A model generated the notes under the pieces. That model was given only the letters and a program-made list of their open reading frames with translations. It made no database searches and had not been told where the DNA came from. From contig CAWDDX010000003.1 in NCBI GenBank assembly GCA_963801195.1, forward strand, positions 1,302,001 to 1,366,000: a stretch of 64,000 bases of DNA, in the 5' to 3' direction. The number at the start of each line of letters is the position of its first letter. Position 1 is the stretch's first letter. Positions 54,321 through 63,776 of the stretch are shown one piece after another. The DNA is from SZUA-36 sp963801195 (GTDB taxonomy: Bacteria; Pseudomonadota; Gammaproteobacteria; Xanthomonadales; SZUA-36). The position numbers were made by a program, and so were the translations under genes.

Positions 54321-55259
54321 CTACAGGTGCAGGCGAATACCCTCAACGGCAATATTGAATCCTTCCGAGCGGACCCTTTTACTCTCGTCGCTATCCGGAT
54401 CCAACAGTGGATTGGTGTGATTCAAATGGATAAACCAGACCTTGTTGCGCTCATCAGGTGGAAGGTCCTGCAACAACGCCATGCTTTCGACAACGAACGG
54501 ATGTGGTATTTTTGACATGTCGCGCCCCGGCAACTCTCCATCGGCGAAAAATGTTGCATCCACCAGGGCGTAGTCCACTGTTTTTACCAGTTCACGCAAA
54601 TCGCTTGCCCAGTCGGACCACTTGTTGATGTCCGGGATGAAAATAGCCGACTTGCCCGGTCCGTCGATACGGTATCCCACGGTTTCCGAAAACTCATCCC
54701 GGTGGGGCACCAAAAAAGGCGTAATTGCGAGTGACCCGAAACCAAGGGTTTCATTGTCGTGCAACGGTTTCAAATCGATATTTTTATAGGTCACCAGCTG
54801 GCTCCAGGGCCCGTTTGTCGCGAGGAAGCTGAGCATTCGCGGCATCGCGTAAACGGCTACACCTGTGGCGCCCATGGCCTCGTGTCCGAGAAACATCAGG
54901 CCGGTGTAGTGGCCGATGTGCGCGTGCGTGAGGAATATGCCGGCCAGTTCATAACGGTCCGAAGGCGCTTCCATTTCAAGTTCGTACAGTTGTTCCGGAA
55001 AACCGGGCGTGGCTTCAAACATGTATTTTTTACCGACGGCCGGGTCTACCAATCCGAGGGATACGGGGTTGCGCCTCAGGCTGGCATCCCGCCAGCCGGG
55101 CATGCAGTGTGGTTGATAGCAACCGGTCTGCGGGTACCCCGCATCCTGCGCAACACCGAGGATGAAGATATAGGGGCCTGTTTTATCGGCCGTAACCGCC
55201 ATCCCGGCATGGAGTAAAAAGCTGAAAGCAAATGTCTGTACGAGAATTTTTAAGTTCAT
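54321..55259 (-). CDS. PqqB-like metallo-beta-lactamase-fold protein, secreted
   Basis: About 312 residues with a signal peptide (to about 24) and a PqqB-like MBL fold: LGVAQDAGYPQTGCYQPHC, FEATPGFPEQL, then the His motif THAHIGHYTG (His112, His114, His117). The Asp normally before the third His is a Gly here, so metal binding or catalysis may differ from classic HxHxDH enzymes. PqqB itself is cytosolic; the signal peptide argues for a different periplasmic role. ATG at 55259 follows GAGG; an ATG 12 bases upstream is also possible. Confidence 0.8.
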   Translation of the reverse strand: MNLKILVQTFAFSFLLHAGMAVTADKTGPYIFILGVAQDAGYPQTGCYQPHCMPGWRDASLRRNPVSLGLVDPAVGKKYMFEATPGFPEQLYELEMEAPSDRYELAGIFLTHAHIGHYTGLMFLGHEAMGATGVAVYAMPRMLSFLATNGPWSQLVTYKNIDLKPLHDNETLGFGSLAITPFLVPHRDEFSETVGYRIDGPGKSAIFIPDINKWSDWASDLRELVKTVDYALVDATFFADGELPGRDMSKIPHPFVVESMALLQDLPPDERNKVWFIHLNHTNPLLDPDSDESKRVRSEGFNIAVEGIRLHL

Positions 55260-55318
55260 GGTGGTCCTCATCCCGCCTGTTTTTCAGTTGCGTTGATCCA
55301 TCGTCAAAACGGTTTGGT

Positions 55319-55348
55319 AAAACCCGGCCATCCAGCGGATGGCCGGGT
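55319..55348 (-). terminator. Intrinsic terminator after the esterase gene
   Basis: Minus-strand stem of 11-12 bases (ACCCGGCCATCC / GGATGGCCGGGT) with a 3-base loop and TTTT after it. It lies about 85 bases after the esterase stop. Confidence 0.8.
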
Positions 55349-55430
55349 CGACCAGCGGTCAGTGTAATGCAATACGGGAAACTGAAAGAAAATTTGGCAA
55401 CCTGGTACGAATTATTCCAGGGAGATTGAA

Positions 55431-56243
55431 TTATTTGGTTGAACGCAACTGGTCCTGACCATCCAGGAAAACCAAAGCCTCGGTCAGGTAATCCGCACCC
55501 GGAGGCCTGTGCGCCATACCCGGTACGATGATGAGCCTGGTATGTTGCGCACCCGCCTCGTTGTAGCGTTTTTGAACACGCCGGGATTGCATCCGGTTGA
55601 AGTCTTTGGAACCGGTAAGAAACACGAACCTGTTCTCGAGCACGCGTTCGACATTTGGTGTCTGGTCCTCCTTCCAGAAATAAACCCCGCAGATATAGAG
55701 CGCACCGGTAAAGACTTCCGGGTACTGGGTTGCAAGCAGGCTGGCCACCTTGCCGCCGCCTGAAAATCCGGAAACGTAGATGCGCCCGGCATCGAAGACG
55801 TACTGTTGCGCCAGGACCTTGAGCGCCAGGTTTGCCATTACCATCCGGCGTATCGTGGGTATCTTGTTCCCCACATCATTGGCAGAAATATAGATCAGGT
55901 TTTGCTGGTCCATGACCACACGCCAGCGGGAATCGATCTCGCCGGTATCCATCGGGCTGACATAAACCAATACACCAGGCGGGCTGGCCGGGTCGACAGG
56001 CGGCAGATAAACCTGCCAGCTGACCGGTTTATCCGGTGCCAGTATTTTCTGGTAGCGGTCCGCCTGCTGCCCGCCAAGCAGTTGTTCGGGGGTTGTCACA
56101 AATTCCAGGTCAGTCCCCGCGCCTCGCGTGTCCGCGACCGCCGGCACAGACAGTGTCAGGCAAAAGCACAAAAAGATGAATTTGCGGACACGACCGGTGT
56201 CGGTCCGGATATGCAAATCGTCGGTTTGTTTAGCGTCATGCAT
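55431..56243 (-). CDS. Secreted alpha/beta-hydrolase (esterase/depolymerase-like)
   Basis: A 270-residue protein with a signal peptide (KFIFLCFCLTLSVPAVA after an 18-residue start). It carries an alpha/beta-hydrolase nucleophile elbow GFSGGGK (Ser about 162) and a C-terminal His in PGMAHRPPG. The overall pattern (PPGVLVYVSP, GRIYVSGFSGGG, ASLLATQYPEVF) resembles polyhydroxyalkanoate-depolymerase or feruloyl-esterase-like enzymes. Substrate unknown. It is followed by its own terminator. Confidence 0.78.
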   Translation of the reverse strand: MHDAKQTDDLHIRTDTGRVRKFIFLCFCLTLSVPAVADTRGAGTDLEFVTTPEQLLGGQQADRYQKILAPDKPVSWQVYLPPVDPASPPGVLVYVSPMDTGEIDSRWRVVMDQQNLIYISANDVGNKIPTIRRMVMANLALKVLAQQYVFDAGRIYVSGFSGGGKVASLLATQYPEVFTGALYICGVYFWKEDQTPNVERVLENRFVFLTGSKDFNRMQSRRVQKRYNEAGAQHTRLIIVPGMAHRPPGADYLTEALVFLDGQDQLRSTK

Positions 56244-56352
56244 GATTTAGGACGTGGCTAATTGGGTCGATTAATTTTAAGCCAATAAGGTGCACCCACA
56301 GGTCTCGTTTCAACCAACGAATGCGGGCGCTCGTCGCTTCAGCGAAAAGAGG

Positions 56353-57066
56353 TCAGTTCTTGTTCTTATAGATTTTATCCAGAATCCCTTTGCTCTTTTT
56401 CTCGATGACCCTGGTCAGGCTCTGCTTTGCCGCTTCTTTGATGATGGCGCTGACCAGCTTGCTGGTGATCTGTTTCGCAACCACATCGGCGGTGACGCCG
56501 CCCTCGGCCTTGCCGATATCGGTCATTTGAATTGCAGGCAGACTGAACTCCGCCGCCTCGCCGGGTTTCAGTGCCGTGGTGGCTGTGACCCGACCGCCAG
56601 CGAACTTGAAACTGTTGATGATCATTCTGTTTGCTTCACCCTGGTTCGCGGATGTGCTGTCAGACGGGGTGCTTTCAATATTGTCCAGAAGGGTCTGCAT
56701 ATTGCTTCCCCCCTTGGCATCGCCCTCGAATAATATGCTGGGTCTATCGACCACGATGGATTCGATTACCAGCACGTCTTTACCCACCGAACTGAGATCG
56801 AGGTCAACCTCTATAGCCTTCAATTCGAAAACGTTTGCGCTCGAATATCCCGCCGGGTTTGCAACGGTTATGCCGGCAATTTTGGCCTTGCCTTTACCGA
56901 GGTCAATCGACACGCCGGAAACTGTAACGCTTGTTTTCAGAACGTCCGAACCGACATCTACAATCGTGCCCGCGACGATTTTGTCCAGGTTCGCGAACAG
57001 CTGCCAGATAACAATTGCCACTAACAGCAAGCTGCCGAATATAACGATAAGGATATTCTTTTGCAT
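56353..57066 (-). CDS. AsmA/DUF748-like envelope protein
   Basis: A 237-residue protein with an N-terminal membrane anchor (LIVIFGSLLLVAIVIWQLF). A repetitive beta-rich part follows (VSGVSIDLGKGKAKIAGITVANPAGYSSANVFELKAIEVDLD, VIESIVVDRPSILFE). This pattern is typical of short AsmA-like or DUF748-like proteins of the bridge-like lipid-transfer group. The C-terminus is helical and lysine-rich. Function unknown. Confidence 0.7.
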   Translation of the reverse strand: MQKNILIVIFGSLLLVAIVIWQLFANLDKIVAGTIVDVGSDVLKTSVTVSGVSIDLGKGKAKIAGITVANPAGYSSANVFELKAIEVDLDLSSVGKDVLVIESIVVDRPSILFEGDAKGGSNMQTLLDNIESTPSDSTSANQGEANRMIINSFKFAGGRVTATTALKPGEAAEFSLPAIQMTDIGKAEGGVTADVVAKQITSKLVSAIIKEAAKQSLTRVIEKKSKGILDKIYKNKN

Positions 57067-57286
57067 GTCTTAAAAAACCTCTGAAAATTCATTATTGATG
57101 ACGGTCCATCATAAGACATCCGGACAGGAAGCGCTAAGTCATGCAGTCTTTTTCTGCAGGCGCGCCGTTCGCGGCGTGGCAAGTCAATCATTTTACGGGC
57201 TCTATTCCTCAAACTGTTGATGCAAACGCGGGTTCATTGCGGCCATACATAGTAAAATCTGGTGCAGCACATGGAGTGACCCCACC

Positions 57287-58603
57287 GTGAACCGATCAAT
57301 CGTGACTGCTATTTTGCTCTTTGCCTTTTTCTTGTCAGGCCATGTGCAATCCGACTATTACGACGGCGTAGACAAGTCCACCCCTCAGGCGATGCGTGAT
57401 TCCCTTCACGAGATTATTGATGACCACACCCGCTACCCGTACACATCGAGTGTGACGGACACCTGGGATGTCCTTGAGACAGCTGACGAAAACCAGGATA
57501 ACCCCGGCAACATCATAACGATTTACCACAATGCGACCTTCGCGAAAGTGCATGGCGGCAATAACTTTTATGACCGCGAGCACACCTGGCCCAAGTCGTA
57601 TGGTTTTCCTGATAACGGACCTGAGCTGAACTACCCTTACACCGATATGCATCACCTGTTCCTTTCCGATAGCGATTACAACTTCAGCCGCTCAAATAAA
57701 CCCTATGACAACTGCGGCCCGGGCTGTATTGAATTGATGAGCCAGGTCAATAACGGCAGGGGAGGAGCAGGTGGAGGTTATGCGGGTGATTCCAACTGGA
57801 CCGATGGCGACTACACGAATGGAAGATGGGAGACCTGGTCCGGGCGCCGTGGCGATGTGGCCCGCGCTTTGATGTACATGGATGTGCGTTATGAAGGTGG
57901 CGTGCATGGTATTACAGGTTATTCGGAGCCCGACCTCGTTCTGACCGATGACCGGAAACTGATGGATCAATCCAACACGGGTAGCAACGAGGCCGTGGGC
58001 TACATGGGCTTGTTGTCCGTGCTGCTGCAGTGGCATAAGGAAGACCCCGTTGACGCGATTGAAATCCGGCACCACGAAACGGTCGCCTCTTTCCAGGGAA
58101 ACAGGAACCCGTTTATCGACCACCCTGAATGGGTGTCATGTGTCTTTGAAAATAACTGTCCGGGATTCCATATCAACGCAGGTCTGAACGATGCCTGGTA
58201 CAACCCTGCAACCACCGGCCAGGGCGTCTTTATCACCGTGTTCCCCGACCTTGGCCTGGTGTCACTGGCATGGTTTACCTATGATACCGAACTTCCGGCG
58301 CAGCAGGCAGAGGCCAGTCTCGGCGACCCGGGTCATCGCTGGATAACGGCCCTTGGACCGATTGACGGTAACCAGGCAGTTATGAACATCGACATCACTT
58401 CCGGTGGTCTTTTCGATACACAAAGCGACGTTAAGCACACCAGACCCGAAGGCGCGGACGGCACCATCACGTTGACCTTTGAAAACTGTAGTTCAGCCGT
58501 TCTCGAATATGACATTAAATCGATTGGCCGACAGGGCAGCGTGGCGCTCCAACGTGTGGCCGATGACAATATCTCCTTGTGTATGGCGTTGTCGGGTGAG
58601 TAA
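57287..58603 (+). CDS. Secreted endonuclease I-family nuclease with extra C-terminal domain
   Basis: A 438-residue secreted nuclease. Signal peptide to about residue 20. The endonuclease I (EndA/Vvn) domain has DREHTWPKS (96-104, catalytic His99) and the metal-site segment DMHHLFLSDSDYNFSRSN (120-137). Cys-rich loops probably form disulfides. A separate C-terminal domain (about 300-438; NDAWYNPATTGQGVFITVFPD, ALGPIDGN) is known to me only as a recurring tail of secreted proteins. GTG start. It likely degrades extracellular DNA. Confidence 0.87.
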   Translation: MNRSIVTAILLFAFFLSGHVQSDYYDGVDKSTPQAMRDSLHEIIDDHTRYPYTSSVTDTWDVLETADENQDNPGNIITIYHNATFAKVHGGNNFYDREHTWPKSYGFPDNGPELNYPYTDMHHLFLSDSDYNFSRSNKPYDNCGPGCIELMSQVNNGRGGAGGGYAGDSNWTDGDYTNGRWETWSGRRGDVARALMYMDVRYEGGVHGITGYSEPDLVLTDDRKLMDQSNTGSNEAVGYMGLLSVLLQWHKEDPVDAIEIRHHETVASFQGNRNPFIDHPEWVSCVFENNCPGFHINAGLNDAWYNPATTGQGVFITVFPDLGLVSLAWFTYDTELPAQQAEASLGDPGHRWITALGPIDGNQAVMNIDITSGGLFDTQSDVKHTRPEGADGTITLTFENCSSAVLEYDIKSIGRQGSVALQRVADDNISLCMALSGE

Positions 58604-58661
58604 ACGGACGCTTGACCAGAGGGTTTGAAGCGGTCTCCCGCGACGTATTCCTGACGGTCGG

Positions 58662-59327
58662 TTAAGACCACATACGGATCAGGTTGTGCCTGACGAGGTC
58701 CAGCCGATTACGGTTTTCGGGCTTCATGGTCAGACCTTCCAGCGCCGATACTTCACCCAGGCTATAGATCATGTAACGCTGCCGTTCGTCGATGATCTGG
58801 CTTTCGATGAAGGTGATCGCAACCAGTCTTTGACCACGCGTCACCTTGACGACCTCATGCAACATCGTTGAAGGGTAGGCAACCAGGCCGCCTGCAGGCA
58901 GCTTGATAGGGACCTTGTGGCTTTCGAGGTGGAGGACGAGTTCTCCGCCATCGTAAGTTTCCGGATCCTGCAAAAATACCGTAGCCGATATATCGGAGCG
59001 CAATACCGTCTGCAGTTTTACCAGCGGCAGTAAGGCCACGTCGCTATGCGTACCATAGGCCATACCGGTCTCGTATTTACTCAGCAACGGCGGCGCGATT
59101 TTTAGCGGCATTGCAAAATCACGGAAATTTTCATTGCGCACAAACGCTTTCATCAGGATTTGAGTCGATTCCTGGTAACCAGGTGCTGCTTGATCAATTT
59201 GTTGATTGTTTTTTGTCGTATTGTGCGGATTGGTCAGCCGGCCATTGACGAAGGTCGCCTCCGTTGCGATCTGCTGCAGACGTTTGAGTTCGGACGGGCT
59301 AAGAAAATCTGGAATCTCGAGTATCAT
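58662..59327 (-). CDS. PKHD-type 2-oxoglutarate/Fe(II) hydroxylase (PiuC/YbiX-like)
   Basis: A 221-residue dioxygenase. The iron facial triad is His94, Asp96 (THSDV) and His157 (TMLHEV), with 2-oxoglutarate-binding Arg167 (TRGQRLVAITF). Length and motifs match the PKHD hydroxylase YbiX/PiuC, often iron-responsive. It is convergent with the nuclease gene and divergent from the sulfotransferase gene. Confidence 0.93.
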   Translation of the reverse strand: MILEIPDFLSPSELKRLQQIATEATFVNGRLTNPHNTTKNNQQIDQAAPGYQESTQILMKAFVRNENFRDFAMPLKIAPPLLSKYETGMAYGTHSDVALLPLVKLQTVLRSDISATVFLQDPETYDGGELVLHLESHKVPIKLPAGGLVAYPSTMLHEVVKVTRGQRLVAITFIESQIIDERQRYMIYSLGEVSALEGLTMKPENRNRLDLVRHNLIRMWS

Positions 59328-59645
59328 GGATTTGGCTCTTTAAATATCCGCATGGGAAAACAACTAACAAACTAAATTCTCTTTAGGCCAAGGTCAATCA
59401 CAAAAAAACCGTCAAGGGCTTTGCCCAACAAACTGTTACAGTTCAAGTGTATGATTTTATTTAATTCCAGCGTTTTAAAGGGGACTGGAGATTTTGAAGC
59501 GGAACTTGCATTGGTGGCGCAATGCCGGACAATAAGCCCCTGGTTGTCGGGGAGAATGAGAGCTACACCCCTGCTTGCTTGAGCGCCCATCAAATAGACC
59601 GGTATCGTTATTGCCCATTACCAGGAACACATGAGAAGAAAATAA
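59328..59645. other. Divergent intergenic region
   Basis: About 320 bases between the oxygenase and sulfotransferase starts. It probably holds promoters in both directions. I see no repeat, hairpin or operator that I can support. Confidence 0.5.
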
Positions 59646-60698
59646 ATGAATACCGCCAGCACCATTGCAGCATGGACCGACCGCCTGGCGGAGCGCCCGG
59701 AGATCTTCCCGCACACGCTCGATCTGATCAATGACAGGTTACTGCTGGTGGAGTTGTCGGACGCCGAGGTCAGCGCGGCCAGTTTTCTCGACCAGCGTAT
59801 ATTGAAAAAGACAAGCCGGGCGACCTGGGTGCCGTGGCAGTCGGTGGCCGAAATCATCAGCAGGGCGCCGCCCGCGGCACCGGCAGGGTTCATCTTTCAT
59901 GTTGGCCATTGCGGTTCGACACTGTTATCGCGGCTCCTGGAATTTACCGATGGTACACGTTGCCTGCGCGAACCGTTGCCATTGCGAACCCTCGCCCAGG
60001 ACATTGCGGATGCCGGTGATGGACGTTCGTTGCTTAAGCGCCACGACCAGGTGGACCGATTGGGGCTGCTGTCAAAAATGTGGAGCCGTGGCGCCGACCA
60101 TACGGTGATAAAGGCGACCAGTATCTGCACGGACCTGCTTTTGCCCATCCACGCGTCGCTTGCCGGCACGCGCTCTGTTTTCATTTACAACCGCCTGGAA
60201 ACTCATATAGCAACCCTGCTTGCCGGTCAGAATGCAATGACCGATTTGAAAGGGTTTGCCCAGTTGCGGTTGCAACGCCTGCAGCACAAGACCGGTTTGG
60301 ATATCCATTTGAACCGGTTGTCGCCGGGACAGCTGGCCGCATTGAGTTGGTTAAGTGAAACGACCAGTATCACGGGTGCTCTCGAAAATCAGGCCCGGCA
60401 AATTGCCTTGTTCAATTTCGAGGCATTACTGGCTGAACCCGCCAATACGCTCTCAATGGTTGTGCAGCATCTTGATATAGCCACATCTGCAGAAACGGTT
60501 GCGAGTGCAGTGAGCAGCCCGGTATTGCAGACCTATTCGAAAGCGCCCGAGCACCAGTACAACGCACAAACCCGCGCTGCCATCCTGGCCGATTCCCGCT
60601 CAAGATTCGCGCCTGAAATCAAAGCGTCGCTCACATGGGTTGAAGAACTGGCGGGCCAATCCGAACTCGTTGCCCGGTCGTTGCAGAAATTTGTCTGA
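59646..60698 (+). CDS. Sulfotransferase-family protein
   Basis: A 350-residue protein with the PAPS-binding P-loop-like motif HVGHCGSTLLSRLLE (about 85-99). A 3'-phosphate-binding segment around SVFIYNRLE and a C-terminal helical part follow. It would move a sulfate group from PAPS to an unknown acceptor. Its place beside a 2OG oxygenase suggests that both modify the same small molecule or peptide (inference). Confidence 0.82.
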   Translation: MNTASTIAAWTDRLAERPEIFPHTLDLINDRLLLVELSDAEVSAASFLDQRILKKTSRATWVPWQSVAEIISRAPPAAPAGFIFHVGHCGSTLLSRLLEFTDGTRCLREPLPLRTLAQDIADAGDGRSLLKRHDQVDRLGLLSKMWSRGADHTVIKATSICTDLLLPIHASLAGTRSVFIYNRLETHIATLLAGQNAMTDLKGFAQLRLQRLQHKTGLDIHLNRLSPGQLAALSWLSETTSITGALENQARQIALFNFEALLAEPANTLSMVVQHLDIATSAETVASAVSSPVLQTYSKAPEHQYNAQTRAAILADSRSRFAPEIKASLTWVEELAGQSELVARSLQKFV

Positions 60699-60723
60699 AC
60701 CAACTGCCGGCGGTTCGCTCTTG

Positions 60724-60742
60724 AATAGATCAGAGGCTCCCT
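60724..60742. repeat. Family C repeat end fragment
   Basis: AATAGATCAGAGGCTCCCT matches the right end of family C at 38030-38048 (three changes). No left end was found upstream. It lies just after the sulfotransferase stop. Confidence 0.55.
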
Positions 60743-60764
60743 AACATTTCGACCGCATCTTCTC

Positions 60765-60787
60765 AAAGCATAGCGGGACTATGCTTT
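60765..60787. terminator. Hairpin after the sulfotransferase gene
   Basis: A perfect 9-base stem AAAGCATAG / CTATGCTTT with a 5-base loop, placed between convergent genes. T-runs are short on both sides, so it would be a modest two-way terminator. Confidence 0.55.
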
Positions 60788-60868
60788 ATTGAAAGATCGA
60801 TCAAACTGATTCGCAAGTGAAAAAGCAAATTCCGGATCCCTGGTGAATTATCCGGGCCGGGCTTCAGC

Positions 60869-62044
60869 CTATTCCTGGCCCTTGTCATCCTGATCGGTTG
60901 ATTCCATTTCTTCGGGAGCCTGGCCCAGTTCTTCAATGGTCACAGTACCGGACCGCTCCTTCGCGTTTTTCTGATTGAGTTCGTTCAGATGTGCAATCAT
61001 CTCCGGCGTATAGCGACCCGCAGCTACTGACTTGGCGGTCAGTTTCGAAGAACTGTTGCCAGCTACTGCGCCTTCCAATGCAGCTGCGTTATTCGCGAGG
61101 CTACCGCCCAGGTTACGCGTGGTGCCATACAGGTCTGTAACGGTCCAGTCATCAATATCGGCGTCGATCCGGGTCGCCTTTTGCAACTCAACGCGTTCAT
61201 CGCCCTCGAGGTAAGTCAAAAGGTGTTTGGTCAGGTCCGCATCAAAGTCCGGGAAATACATTGCGTTGCGTTCATAAAAACTCGATACGCGGAATATCCG
61301 GCTGTTTTTACTTTCAGTGCCGCGATTTGAATTGACGAATTCCAGTGCATTCTCGATCAGGTCGTTATATACATATTTTCCGGTGTAGGCGTTTTTTCGA
61401 ATATTCGGCCCGCCGATGATGCCCTGGTACAGTCCGTAAATGATCAGCGGGTTGTTGTCGTAATTTTGCCTCAAAATATTGAACTGGATGTCGTTCAGGC
61501 TGAGTGGCACACCCGAGATCACGAGCGTTTTCTTCGAAACAATGGAATCGTTTCCCAGCAGCAACTCTTCGAGTTCGGGCGTAGGGTAGACCTTGACAAT
61601 TTCATCGAGCATCGTGGTGTTGTACAGGTTGAGCCAGTAAGCCAGTTGCTCATCACGGGAGAATTTCTCGAGTGGCATCACCGATGGAATGCTTTCCAGC
61701 CTGGTACGAATTCTGTGCAGCGTTTGCTGGTTTTCCGGGTTGTTTGCAAATACTTCGTAATAAAACCGGTTGCCTTCGTTAACCGTCGCCCGATTCACCT
61801 TGATCTTCATGCGGGTGCCGGTCTGGGCACGGAAACTGTCGGCTTTCTTCCGGTCCGACCTCCCCGTGTTCAGCACCACGGCATCGAGCAGAGAGTCCAG
61901 ATCCCTGTAATCGATGGTCAGCTTGGAATCGTTATCGAATCGCTGGAACGGATCCGGCACGTTGGAATCCAGACTATTTGCAGTCGCACTGATTGCAAAT
62001 ATTCCCCAAAGCAGAATTACTACAAATAAATTATATTTTTTCAT
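60869..62044 (-). CDS. DUF547 periplasmic protein
   Basis: About 391 residues with a signal peptide (LFVVILLWGIFAISATA). It contains the DUF547 domain (about 120-290: DEQLAYWLNLYNTTMLDEIV, NDIQFNILRQNYDNNPLIIYGLYQG, VSSFYERNAMYFPDFDADLTKHLLTYL), which keeps the YWLNLYNA-type motif. The family is of unknown function, with a fold related to transglutaminase-like proteins. The C-terminus is acidic. ATG at 62044 is chosen at the signal peptide. Confidence 0.85.
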   Translation of the reverse strand: MKKYNLFVVILLWGIFAISATANSLDSNVPDPFQRFDNDSKLTIDYRDLDSLLDAVVLNTGRSDRKKADSFRAQTGTRMKIKVNRATVNEGNRFYYEVFANNPENQQTLHRIRTRLESIPSVMPLEKFSRDEQLAYWLNLYNTTMLDEIVKVYPTPELEELLLGNDSIVSKKTLVISGVPLSLNDIQFNILRQNYDNNPLIIYGLYQGIIGGPNIRKNAYTGKYVYNDLIENALEFVNSNRGTESKNSRIFRVSSFYERNAMYFPDFDADLTKHLLTYLEGDERVELQKATRIDADIDDWTVTDLYGTTRNLGGSLANNAAALEGAVAGNSSSKLTAKSVAAGRYTPEMIAHLNELNQKNAKERSGTVTIEELGQAPEEMESTDQDDKGQE

Positions 62045-62259
62045 GATTGCCCCATGAGTCCAGTTCATTTGACATCAATCTGACCTGCCAGTGACCTTAA
62101 ATGATATCGCAAGCGGGCACATGTGCAGAAAGACACGGGTATCTGTCAGGGGGGACAACAAATTTTGCGCGGAAAAACAGGCGGGTACGTACAAGTTCTA
62201 CGGAAAAAGTAGTCCAATGACCACCTTTGACAGTTATCGCTCAATGTTCAATGCCGGGT

Positions 62260-62649
62260 TCAATTCCGGCCAAATCTGAAGACCAACCAGGGCAGCACCA
62301 GCATCCAGACCAGGAACACCAGCCATACCCGGCCACGGAGCAGGTTGTAGTCCGCAAAAAGAGCCGACCACGGATGGCCCGCTACGAAGTGACCGAAGCC
62401 GAACTCAAAGGAAATTGTCATTACGAGCCAGATGACACCGATGAGCCAGGCCTGACGGACCGATTCGATGGGCCAGAATCGATGCAGCCAAAATACCAGC
62501 ACACCCGTAAAAACAATACCGGTCAGCGTGGATATCTGGTGGGCGGTCAGCGTGGATACAAATTTTCCGTAGACGACCTGGCGGAGTATGCCGTTGGCAA
62601 TGGCAACCACTGCCAGCAACAACCAGAACAACAGGTACCGGACGAGCAT
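62260..62649 (-). CDS. Four-helix membrane protein, unknown function
   Basis: A 129-residue protein with four hydrophobic helices (about 5-24, 40-58, 67-86, 104-124) and few charges. The SFEFGFGHFVAGHPW segment between helices 3 and 4 has a cluster of aromatic and His residues. I do not recognise a characterised family. Confidence 0.68.
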   Translation of the reverse strand: MLVRYLLFWLLLAVVAIANGILRQVVYGKFVSTLTAHQISTLTGIVFTGVLVFWLHRFWPIESVRQAWLIGVIWLVMTISFEFGFGHFVAGHPWSALFADYNLLRGRVWLVFLVWMLVLPWLVFRFGRN

Positions 62650-62893
62650 ATTGTTGACCTTTGGGCGTCGTTATCAGTGAGCGTTTCGGCTATCGGAAAC
62701 CAATGATATGCGATGCGGCGGTCAAAAACGAAATCCTTTCCCTATAAAAGTCTGCCGGCGGGGCAGCGCAGACATCGAAGCTGCAGAAAAATGGAAGCTG
62801 AGGACAGGTCAAGCAAGGTGGCTTATACTCCACACACATGCACAAGGCGGTCGGAATTGCTTGAAACCGGGCCGCTGCAAAACGGGGTCGATT

Positions 62894-63721
62894 TTGAAAA
62901 AACTTTTTAAAAAAATTACCGGAAAGACTCAAAGCAAGCTTCTGTATGAACAACCCCTGATGGTCAGTTCTCTGGATCAGTGCAATTTCTACCACAGCAC
63001 CGACATCCCGGGCGTGGGGCTCGTCGAGGGACAATGGGACCTGCGGGCGGGGTTCGACGACTACCTCGGCAGTTACGATTTCACCGGCAAGCGGGTGCTG
63101 GAAATTGGTCCCGCTACCGGTTTCCTGACCTTCCAGATCGAGAAAACCGCGCTCGAGGTGGTGGCCGTCGAGTTGCCAATGGACCGCAATTTCTGGAACG
63201 CGGTCCCCTATGAAAATCTCGGTCTCGCCCGCGGTCGGGACAAGGGCTGGACCGAGGTGGAAAAACAGTTCCATGATCACATTGGCCGCATACGCAACGG
63301 CTTCTGGTTTTGTCATGAACGGTTTGCTTCAGAGGCCCGTGTATATCACGGTTCGGCCGAAAATCTCCCGCCCGAGCTGGGCGAATTTGACGTGGTCCTG
63401 CTCGCTTCGATCCTGTTGCATTCACGCTCGCCGGTGGCAATACTCGAGAGCTGTGCACGGCTTGTGACCGGCAGCATCATCATCACCGAGGTCCACGACC
63501 CGGCGCTTGGCGAAGGGCCGGTATGTTCGCTGGTACCAACACAAGGCAACAAGGCCTGGGACACCTGGTGGCGTTTCACGCCGCGATTTTTCACCCAGTT
63601 TCTCGAAGTGCTCGGTTTCACCGAACACCGGGTCACCTTTCACCAGCAGTTGGCGGACAAGACCCCGTTAAACATGTTCACGATCATCTCCTCGAGACCG
63701 GCAACACCCGGGCCGGATTAA
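62894..63721 (+). CDS. Class I SAM-dependent methyltransferase
   Basis: About 275 residues. The SAM-binding motif VLEIGPATGFLTF (motif I) is followed by VVAVELP (motif II). Later come AENLPPELGEFDVVLLASILLHSRSP (motifs III-IV) and a C-terminal substrate part (FTPRFFTQFLEVLGF). TTG at 62894 is chosen because the similarity starts there (LKKLFKKITGK); the upstream part of the frame looks non-coding. The acceptor is unknown. Confidence 0.82.
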   Translation: MKKLFKKITGKTQSKLLYEQPLMVSSLDQCNFYHSTDIPGVGLVEGQWDLRAGFDDYLGSYDFTGKRVLEIGPATGFLTFQIEKTALEVVAVELPMDRNFWNAVPYENLGLARGRDKGWTEVEKQFHDHIGRIRNGFWFCHERFASEARVYHGSAENLPPELGEFDVVLLASILLHSRSPVAILESCARLVTGSIIITEVHDPALGEGPVCSLVPTQGNKAWDTWWRFTPRFFTQFLEVLGFTEHRVTFHQQLADKTPLNMFTIISSRPATPGPD

Positions 63722-63776
63722 TCGTTTAGCAATCCGCCGGTCTTCTGCTCAATGACGCTTTGTGCGACACTGACGT

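Noticed and set aside
62690..63316. 208-codon minus-strand frame opposite the methyltransferase
   Set aside because: Shadow of the methyltransferase, whose SAM motifs are clear on the plus strand.
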